DNA of 6,732 bases. Origin: JBBSEZ01 sp038239195. GTDB lineage: Bacteria; Planctomycetota; Planctomycetia; Gemmatales; Gemmataceae. Under the pieces are notes generated by a model. It did not search any database and was not told the DNA's origin. It saw only the letters and a list, made by a program, of their open reading frames with translations. Position numbers and translations under genes: made by a program. Of the stretch, positions 1-3,925 are shown piece after piece. Location of the stretch: assembly GCA_038239195.1 (NCBI GenBank), contig JBBSEZ010000507.1:1-6732 (forward strand), given 5' to 3'. Numbering within the stretch: position 1 is the first letter of the stretch; each line of letters opens with the position of its first letter.

Positions 1-60
1 AACGAGGTGTTGGCCAAGCCCTTCCGCTGGACGTTCACCGGCCAGGTGCTGAAGGTCTAG
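1..60 (+). CDS. IS630-type transposase, C-terminal end (partial)
   Basis: The frame from base 1 to the TAG at 58-60 encodes only 19 residues, including KPFRWTFTG and ending LKV. A basic/aromatic tail of the KPFRWT(Y/F)TG kind just before the stop is typical of IS630-family (DDE_3) transposases, which cut and paste the element into TA dinucleotides. The catalytic DDE residues would lie upstream of the window, so activity cannot be judged. The call is supported by position: the reverse-strand cysteine-peptidase gene that meets this stop loses family resemblance about 75 bases away, as expected if the insertion sequence ends there. The very short sample is the main weakness. Confidence 0.6.
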   Translation, partial: NEVLAKPFRWTFTGQVLKV

Positions 61-139
61 AATCCGGGACGGTCGCAGATTTGGAAGGCTGGGCAACATC
101 GCTCACCTGTGGTTGATGGATTCGGCCGGTCATGTACTA
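1..139 (+). mobile_element. 3' end of an IS630-like insertion sequence (approximate right boundary)
   Basis: This holds the transposase tail plus the short non-coding stretch after its stop. The right boundary is inferred, not read from a terminal repeat: on the minus strand the peptidase reading frame resembles its family down to residues 86-89 (WRYL) and then becomes unrelated. Three TA dinucleotides lie at this point (135-136, 138-139, 142-143), and IS630 elements duplicate TA. The left end is outside the window, so the inverted repeats cannot be matched. Confidence 0.4.
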
Positions 140-404
140 GGTATCTCCAGTCGGCCTCGACCGGCTGCCCGTCGTGTTCCAACGCCTGGCGGATGAAGCT
201 CGGCCTTGCCCCTGTCGATGGGGGCGCGTTCTCACGCCGTTTGGCGTGGTAATACAGGTACTCGCACGAGAGGTCCTCCCACGGCCCCCTCGCCGCAGCG
301 TGCGCGTCGCTCGTGGCGAACACCAGGCACGTCGGTCGCGCCCCTTGGTCACGCGACGGACCGAACTTGCTCTGCAAGTTGTGTCGGATGGTGATCGAAC
401 TCAT
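57..404 (-). pseudogene. Papain-like (C1) cysteine peptidase, N-terminal half only, truncated by an insertion sequence
   Basis: The 115-residue frame contains RDQGARPTCLVFA at residues 18-30. Q20 and C26 have the six-residue spacing of the oxyanion-hole Gln and nucleophilic Cys of papain (Q19/C25). The following DAHAAARG and LSCEYLYYHAKRR segments resemble bacterial C1 peptidases. The family needs a His and an Asn from a C-terminal half that is absent. From about residue 90 the translation is low-complexity sequence probably read from the insertion sequence, ending at a TAG that overlaps the transposase stop on the other strand. The start ATG overlaps the TGA of the upstream metallopeptidase gene (ATGA, 401-404), indicating translational coupling. 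No signal peptide is visible, so the ancestral enzyme probably acted in the cytoplasm. As it stands the product should be inactive. Calling it C1-like rests on the Gln/Cys motif and neighbouring residues, and is fairly secure. Confidence 0.72.
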
Positions 405-1426
405 GCCACCCCCTGGAGAGCCTTCCGGCGTTGGGCCTTGTACAGTCCGGATTGTTCCGGCCCCGAAAGGTCAACCTCCAGGTTCACGGAATGCAGCGGC
501 TGGCCCGTTGCCTGCCACGGGCGCACCTCGCGCAGCGAGACCCGGCCGAGGGCACCGTTGATGGCTTCCGAGATCACCGTGCGGAACACCACGCCGCCGA
601 CCAGGTCTTCGTCGGGATCGGCCGCCCGGCTGTCTTTCACGACCGCTAAACCCGCCCGCTCCAGGTCGTCGAGTCGCCACAAGTAGCCGGAGCCGCTGTG
701 CTCGTGGAGCTTGACCACCACGAGGTCGGACTTGCTGCCTTCCAGAAGGATGCCGTCGTCGCGCTCAGTAATCACCCAAACGTCCCGCCGCCAGTCCGCC
801 GGCTCGTAGGGGGCCGCGAGACGTTCCTTGATCTCCCGGCGTTTGACCGCCAGCAGCTGGTCGCACATACCGATGCCGCACACCTTGTTCTGCGTCAGGG
901 CGTGGCAAGTGGCCGCGTAACTCGCACCGAGCCGCAGCGACAGTTGGTAGACAATGTCCGGGTTGGTCAGCTCCGATGCCGACCACCCCTGCCGCTGCAT
1001 GTGCTTGACCAGCAGCCAGCGCGGGATCAGCAGGTGCGAAGCGAAGACGTTGGCCTGGATCTCCTGCATGTCATACCGGCCGTCCTCGTGATCGACGAAC
1101 GGCGACCGCGCGAGGATGTCCTCCAGGTCGGCGCTCGGCTGGTGGCCGAGCATCGCGTGGCCAAGTTCGTGCGCCGCGGTGTATCGCTGCACCGGCAGTT
1201 GCCGCTGGGTGGTCACGATGACGCCCTTCGACCCGTCCTCGTCGAGGAAGGCCCCCAGCAGCTTGTCCAGCTTCTGGAACATTGTGGGGATGTCCTTCTG
1301 CACGAGCATGCCGAACACGTCGATCCGGCCCTCGCCGGCGTCGGCGCGGGCTCGCGTGTCGTACTCCAGGTGCAGACGATCCGCCGCCTGGGCGGCATTC
1401 AGGATGGCTGTGCGAAGTTCCGCCAT
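401..1426 (-). CDS. ImmA/IrrE-type zinc metallopeptidase fused to a chagasin-like (I42) cysteine-peptidase-inhibitor domain
   Basis: This 341-residue protein has two parts. Residues about 10-200 form an ImmA/IrrE peptidase: RYTAAHELGHAMLGH holds the HExxH zinc site (H86, E87, H90), and QEIQANVFASHLLIP supplies the likely third ligand E122. Such enzymes cleave or inactivate partner XRE repressors in phage, ICE and radiation-response switches. Residues about 218-320 look like a chagasin-family inhibitor with all three binding loops in order: SGSGYLW (244-250, cf. NPTTGYxW), DLVGG (274-278, cf. GxGG) and RPW (302-304). Chagasins inhibit papain-like C1 peptidases, and the next gene, overlapping by ATGA, is a C1 peptidase remnant. 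The start lies 3 bases after the repressor stop with a GGGGGG ribosome-binding site. The usual ImmA length is about 150-280 residues, so the extra domain explains the size. Known: the activities of each family. Inferred: that one polypeptide senses a signal and restrains the peptidase. Confidence 0.85.
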   Translation of the reverse strand: MAELRTAILNAAQAADRLHLEYDTRARADAGEGRIDVFGMLVQKDIPTMFQKLDKLLGAFLDEDGSKGVIVTTQRQLPVQRYTAAHELGHAMLGHQPSADLEDILARSPFVDHEDGRYDMQEIQANVFASHLLIPRWLLVKHMQRQGWSASELTNPDIVYQLSLRLGASYAATCHALTQNKVCGIGMCDQLLAVKRREIKERLAAPYEPADWRRDVWVITERDDGILLEGSKSDLVVVKLHEHSGSGYLWRLDDLERAGLAVVKDSRAADPDEDLVGGVVFRTVISEAINGALGRVSLREVRPWQATGQPLHSVNLEVDLSGPEQSGLYKAQRRKALQGVA

Positions 1427-1429
1427 GAC

Positions 1430-1795
1430 TCAGCCCCCCTTGCTTTGTTTCTTGGCCCGCAGAAAATCCGCGAACCGGCCGAGTTCCGCTCGGTCTTCCG
1501 CCGACAGTTCCGACGCTTTTCGCGCCAGGTGCGCGACGTCCTCGCCGACCGCCTGGTCCTCCGGGTCTTCGCCGGTGAAGTGGGTGACGGGCCGCTTGTA
1601 GAGGCTGGCGAGCTTCTTCAACTCCAGCGCGTCAACCTTCCGTTGGCCGTTCTCGATGTTCGACAGCGCGGTCCGGGCGATGCCCAGATACTTGGCGACT
1701 TCCTCCTGGGAAAACCCGAGGTACTCTCTCGCTTGACGGAGGCGCTCCCCCATCGCTCTCCGATCGCCTTCCATGTCGTCAGAGTTGGTGCTCAT
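1430..1795 (-). CDS. XRE-family helix-turn-helix transcriptional regulator
   Basis: This 121-residue protein has a clear XRE/Cro-type DNA-binding domain at residues 17-72. FSQEEVAKYLGI (28-39) forms the first two helices of the motif, ARTALSNIENGQR (40-52) is the recognition helix and turn, and a hydrophobic cap follows (LELKKLASLYKRP, 58-69). A short charged C-terminal region (residues 85-117) may mediate dimerisation or contact with the peptidase partner. The start ATG has a GGGAG ribosome-binding site 6 bases upstream; internal Met codons at 8 and 15 lack a better one. The gene is 10 bases after the upstream 101-residue gene and 3 bases before the ImmA-type gene. An XRE repressor next to an ImmA/IrrE protease is the classic derepression pair, so this protein probably binds the inverted repeat at 2169-2216 and represses its own operon. 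Confidence 0.9.
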   Translation of the reverse strand: MSTNSDDMEGDRRAMGERLRQAREYLGFSQEEVAKYLGIARTALSNIENGQRKVDALELKKLASLYKRPVTHFTGEDPEDQAVGEDVAHLARKASELSAEDRAELGRFADFLRAKKQSKGG

Positions 1796-1805
1796 GATCG
1801 TCTCC

Positions 1806-2111
1806 CTATTTTTGGTGTTTGGTCCAGACTTCCCGGATTCGGTTGGTCATGTCCGACACGCCCTCGTCCACGCTCCTGTACCCGCCCTTCTTCACGCCCT
1901 TCTCCGGCGGGAGCTTGAAGTCGAACAGGCCTTCGACCGTGGCGATGGCGGTCACCATCCTGAGCGAATCAAGAACAGGCTGCCACCCTGGGTGAAGAAT
2001 GACGCTCTCTGCCTCCGCTTCCTCAAGTTCTCTGCGGAGTCGGGCCTGGACCTCTGCAAGCGGGAAAGTCCCCTTGGCAGGGGGTGCTAGGGCGGTTGCA
2101 ACAGCAGTCAT
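1806..2111 (-). CDS. Conserved hypothetical protein, first gene of the XRE/ImmA operon
   Basis: A 101-residue soluble protein with no membrane segment or signal peptide. Residues 17-37 are a charged, probably helical stretch rich in Arg and Glu. Residues 39-45 read LHPGWQP, and the C-terminal half contains LPPEKGVKKGGY (67-78) and DEGVSDMTNRIREVW (82-96). From memory, short proteins with an LPPxKxxRKGGY...EGVxDMxxRIRxxW signature occur beside XRE/ImmA pairs in other bacteria, but I cannot name a domain. A strong GAGGAGG ribosome-binding site lies 9 bases before the ATG, and a sigma70-like promoter with an overlapping inverted repeat sits about 45-70 bases upstream. Its lead position and tight spacing suggest a dedicated partner of the repressor or peptidase. 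The function is unknown. Confidence 0.8.
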   Translation of the reverse strand: MTAVATALAPPAKGTFPLAEVQARLRRELEEAEAESVILHPGWQPVLDSLRMVTAIATVEGLFDFKLPPEKGVKKGGYRSVDEGVSDMTNRIREVWTKHQK

Positions 2112-2153
2112 CGATGTGGTCCTCCTCAGTCTGCTCTTGATCCTCCTGCAACC

Positions 2154-2182
2154 ATCCTAGCGGGGCGATGTCCGAAAATCAA
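2154..2182 (-). promoter_or_regulatory. Sigma70-like promoter of the XRE/ImmA/peptidase operon
   Basis: Reading the minus strand, TTGATT (2182-2177) is followed by a 17-base spacer and TAGGAT (2159-2154), close to TTGACA/TATAAT with ideal spacing. Transcription should begin near 2147, giving a leader of about 36 bases to the ATG at 2111. The -35 box overlaps the promoter-proximal arm of the 12-bp inverted repeat, so a bound repressor would block RNA polymerase. Confidence 0.6.
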
Positions 2183-2216
2183 GCGTCGTTGGCAATTTTT
2201 GTTCGATTTTCGGACA
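2169..2216. promoter_or_regulatory. Candidate operator: perfect 12-bp inverted repeat
   Basis: TGTCCGAAAATC (2169-2180) and GATTTTCGGACA (2205-2216) are exact reverse complements separated by 24 bases. Their centres are 36 bp apart, a little over three helical turns, so two bound dimers would lie on similar faces of the DNA. The arms are AT-rich islands in GC-rich surroundings, and one covers the -35 box of the operon promoter. A hairpin role in RNA is less likely because the repeat lies upstream of the predicted transcription start. The best candidate ligand is the XRE protein of the operon. Confidence 0.65.
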
Positions 2217-2380
2217 AGGCGGCTGCGGCAGTTCGCCGCAATAGCCCGCTACCGAGCACCTGTCCTGATCGAGGGTCGGTAGGCCGTGATCGCCGCCTTC
2301 TGGTGGGGTCGTCGCTGGCGCGCCGGGATGACGCCACCTACGCTCCCCGCGCGCCCTGTCACAACACCGTGGAGGAGAAC

Positions 2381-2833
2381 ATGAGCAAGCCCTGGCACGA
2401 GAAGCCGCTGTGGGAGAAGGTCTTCATGTCCGGCGACCGCGTCTACTTGCACGCCGGCAAGATCATCAACCACCTCGGCATCGACCCGTTCGGCTACTAC
2501 GATGCGGCGAAGCTGCTGCCCGACTACGACAAACTGCGCTACGAGAACGCGGTCCGCGACCTGACCGTCTACACGAGCCGGGAGGCGTCGCCGCCGCGCT
2601 ACGAACTGCACGCCAGCGCCAAGAAGGTCCTGTGGATCATCATCGGGCCGCCGCCGGGCCACCCCGAGTACGTGAAGTGGTGGCGCGGTCGGCTCATCTC
2701 CGTCGAGCAGGCCAGGCGGGAAGGCCAGCCGGTCGAATGGGCCGAGGCACCGCCGGTGCCGCTGCCCGAAGATAAGCCGGTGGAGGAGCCGCCGCAGAAG
2801 CCGGCCAAGTCAAGGAAGAAGAAAACCGGGTGA
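2381..2833 (+). CDS. Hypothetical protein with Pro/Glu linker and Lys-rich tail
   Basis: This 150-residue protein belongs to no family I recognise. The frame is open from 2168, but the ATG at 2381 is the likely start because GGAGGAG lies immediately upstream (2371-2377) and the earlier part of the frame crosses the divergent operator/promoter and encodes low-complexity Arg/Ala/Ser. Residues 1-117 look like a compact soluble domain rich in Tyr and Trp, with GIDPFGYYDAAKLLPDYD (33-50), the strand-like VLWIIIGPPP (83-92) and HPEYVKWWRGR (94-104). Residues 122-142 are a Pro/Glu-rich linker ending in the basic tail SRKKKTG (144-150), which might contact nucleic acid. It is transcribed away from the XRE operon across a spacer of about 270 bases. 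A GC-rich hairpin 12 bases after the stop suggests it is a single-gene unit. Confidence 0.7.
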   Translation: MSKPWHEKPLWEKVFMSGDRVYLHAGKIINHLGIDPFGYYDAAKLLPDYDKLRYENAVRDLTVYTSREASPPRYELHASAKKVLWIIIGPPPGHPEYVKWWRGRLISVEQARREGQPVEWAEAPPVPLPEDKPVEEPPQKPAKSRKKKTG

Positions 2834-2844
2834 CAGGACGCCCA

Positions 2845-2867
2845 GGCCCCAGCGCATCGCTGGGGCC
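2845..2867 (+). terminator. GC-rich terminator-like hairpin
   Basis: GGCCCCAGCG (2845-2854), loop CAT, then CGCTGGGGCC (2858-2867) form a perfect 10-bp stem 12 bases after the stop of the 150-residue gene. No U tract follows, only GCCTTC, so it may be a weak or Rho-assisted terminator or an mRNA-stabilising hairpin. It shares its CCCCAGC/GCTGGGG core with two hairpins further right. Confidence 0.5.
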
Positions 2868-2983
2868 GCCTTCGGCTGGACGGAAATGGAGGAATCGGGG
2901 AAAAAGATGCCCAAACGCTTGCGGTCAAGGGCGTCGAGCCGCCACGGGTGGTAGCGTCCTGACGGGTGAGCGAGGAGCGAGGG

Positions 2984-3271
2984 TCAGTGGGCGGCCCCGC
3001 CTGTCTGCCCGGTCAGGTGCTCATGCAACGCCACGAGCAGGCCCCACGATTCCTGGCGGATGATCGCGCCAAGTTCACCGGCGATCGCCAGATGCTTGTC
3101 GTGCGGGGATGCGGGGAAGTGAGTCGTCACGAACTCGCGGATGCGCTCACAGCAGCGCGGCGTCAAGCCATGTGCGCCAGCCCCCAGCGTCTGCATGATG
3201 GCCAGCAATTGAGGATCCTCGACAGTCGCCACCGGGGCGGGCTGTTCGACCGGTTTCTTCTTGCGCGCCAC
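2984..3271 (-). CDS. Small hypothetical protein, GTG start
   Basis: A 95-residue soluble protein with no family I recognise. The frame is open well upstream, but the GTG at 3271-3269 is preferred because GGAGG sits 6 bases before it and the protein then begins with the basic segment ARKKKP; upstream residues look non-coding. After a short Pro/Val linker, residues 18-88 appear helical: DPQLLAIMQTLGAGAHGL (19-36), PRCCERIREFVTTHF (38-52) and LGAIIRQESWGLLVALHEHL (67-86). The adjacent Cys pair (40-41) is notable, but no zinc motif is complete. A TACAAT element at 3325-3320 on the same strand could be its -10 box, although no good -35 accompanies it. The gene points towards the 150-residue gene on the other strand, leaving about 150 bases between the two 3' ends. 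Confidence 0.6.
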   Translation of the reverse strand: MARKKKPVEQPAPVATVEDPQLLAIMQTLGAGAHGLTPRCCERIREFVTTHFPASPHDKHLAIAGELGAIIRQESWGLLVALHEHLTGQTGGAAH

Positions 3272-3481
3272 GCCGCACCTCCGTTCGTTTCGGCGAATAG
3301 GACAATTCATACACAGTTCATTGTACGCCGCGTTACTCACCCCTCGACCCTCTGCCCCCCCTGCCACACCACCTCCGTCTCCAGCCCCTCTTCCGCCAGC
3401 GCGCGACCTCTTGCGCGTACCAACCCGCGCAGGCATCTTCCCACGCCTGACATCGCCTGCTTTCCAGTCGTGGAGGGGACG

Positions 3482-3682
3482 ATGCTCGTTGAGTTGAAGG
3501 ACGGTTGCTGCCACGCCTGCAAGGGCCAGCTGAAGATCGTCTAGGCCATCGACGACACGATGACCGTGGAGTGCCAGTCTTGCGGCGAAACGGATGTCAT
3601 CGAGACCGACGCCCTCAAGGACGGGCGGGATCATTACTGGCCGCAGGTCATGGCCGACCAGGAGTTGGAGGACGTAGATTGA
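3482..3682 (+). pseudogene. Small zinc-ribbon protein interrupted by an in-frame amber codon
   Basis: The frame starts at an ATG with a GGAGGGG ribosome-binding site and would encode 66 positions ending at TGA 3680-3682, but codon 21 is TAG (3542-3544). Before it lies GCCHACKGQLKIV with a CxxC pair (C10, C13). After it, in the same frame, is TMTVECQSCGETDVIET with a second CxxC pair (C31, C34), then a polar tail with HYWP. Two CxxC knuckles about 17 residues apart are the pattern of a zinc ribbon, so the halves clearly belong together. A single CAG-to-TAG change would explain the stop. Without readthrough only a 20-residue peptide with half a zinc site is made. A restart at the ATG of codon 27 has no ribosome-binding site. 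A sequencing error or suppression cannot be excluded. Confidence 0.65.
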
Positions 3683-3701
3683 CCCGCGATCCAGACCACA
3701 C

Positions 3702-3725
3702 GCCCCAGCCACGCGCGCTGGGGGC
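3702..3725 (+). terminator. Terminator-like hairpin after the zinc-ribbon frame
   Basis: GCCCCAGC (3702-3709) can pair with GCTGGGGGC (3717-3725), leaving one bulged G. It begins about 20 bases after the stop of the zinc-ribbon frame and is followed by the pyrimidine-rich CTCTTCTT rather than a true T run. It has the same core as the hairpins at 2845-2867 and 3826-3848. Confidence 0.4.
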
Positions 3726-3730
3726 CTCTT

Positions 3731-3758
3731 CTTGCGCGCAGCTCCCTTCTCGCGCAAG
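3731..3758. repeat. 8-bp inverted repeat
   Basis: CTTGCGCG (3731-3738) and CGCGCAAG (3751-3758) are perfect reverse complements with a 12-base loop. They lie directly after the hairpin at 3702-3725 in a stretch of about 240 bases without a convincing gene. The role is unknown; it could be a second stem of a tandem terminator or a protein-binding site. Confidence 0.35.
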
Positions 3759-3825
3759 CAGCGGGTCCGACCCCCGAAGGAGGTTCGCCGCCAGGCCTCG
3801 AAGTGAGCAAAGAAGCTCGGCGCCC

Positions 3826-3848
3826 GCCCCAGCGTTGCGTGCTGGGGC
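3826..3848 (+). terminator. Terminator-like hairpin with the shared CCCCAGC core
   Basis: GCCCCAGC (3826-3833) and GCTGGGGC (3841-3848) form a perfect 8-bp stem with a 7-base loop, followed by TCTTCC. No plus-strand gene ends just before it, so it may insulate the downstream 652-residue gene from upstream transcription or be a relic of a lost gene. Confidence 0.4.
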
Positions 3849-3884
3849 TCTTCCGGTGAGAACCAGGCGGCAGTCTGGTGCGTC

Positions 3885-3893
3885 TGGTACGAT
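3885..3893 (+). promoter_or_regulatory. Possible extended -10 promoter element for the tandem-HEPN gene
   Basis: TGGTACGAT fits the extended -10 pattern TGnTAnnnT and lies 33 bases before the ATG, a sensible leader length. No convincing -35 box is visible 16-18 bases upstream, as is tolerated with extended -10 promoters. Sequence match only. Confidence 0.3.
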
Positions 3894-3925
3894 AGGCGGA
3901 ATGCAAGCCGAAATGGGAGGAGAAG

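Noticed and set aside
698..1918. 406-residue plus-strand open frame
   Set aside because: It lies antisense to the XRE and ImmA-type genes, which have clear motifs, coupled starts and ribosome-binding sites. Its translation is His/Arg/Leu-rich shadow sequence, as is common in GC-rich DNA.
2224..2240. TGCGGC/GCCGCA 6-bp hairpin in the divergent spacer
   Set aside because: A six-pair GC stem is common by chance at this base composition, and nothing around it suggests a terminator or riboswitch.
2168..2380. Upstream extension of the 150-residue gene to an ATG at 2168
   Set aside because: The extension would start inside the divergent promoter/operator region, has no ribosome-binding site and encodes low-complexity residues, whereas GGAGGAG precedes the ATG at 2381.
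2966..3544. 192-residue plus-strand open frame
   Set aside because: Most of it is antisense to the 95-residue gene. Only the final 20 codons, from the ATG at 3482, are coding-like, and they belong to the zinc-ribbon frame.
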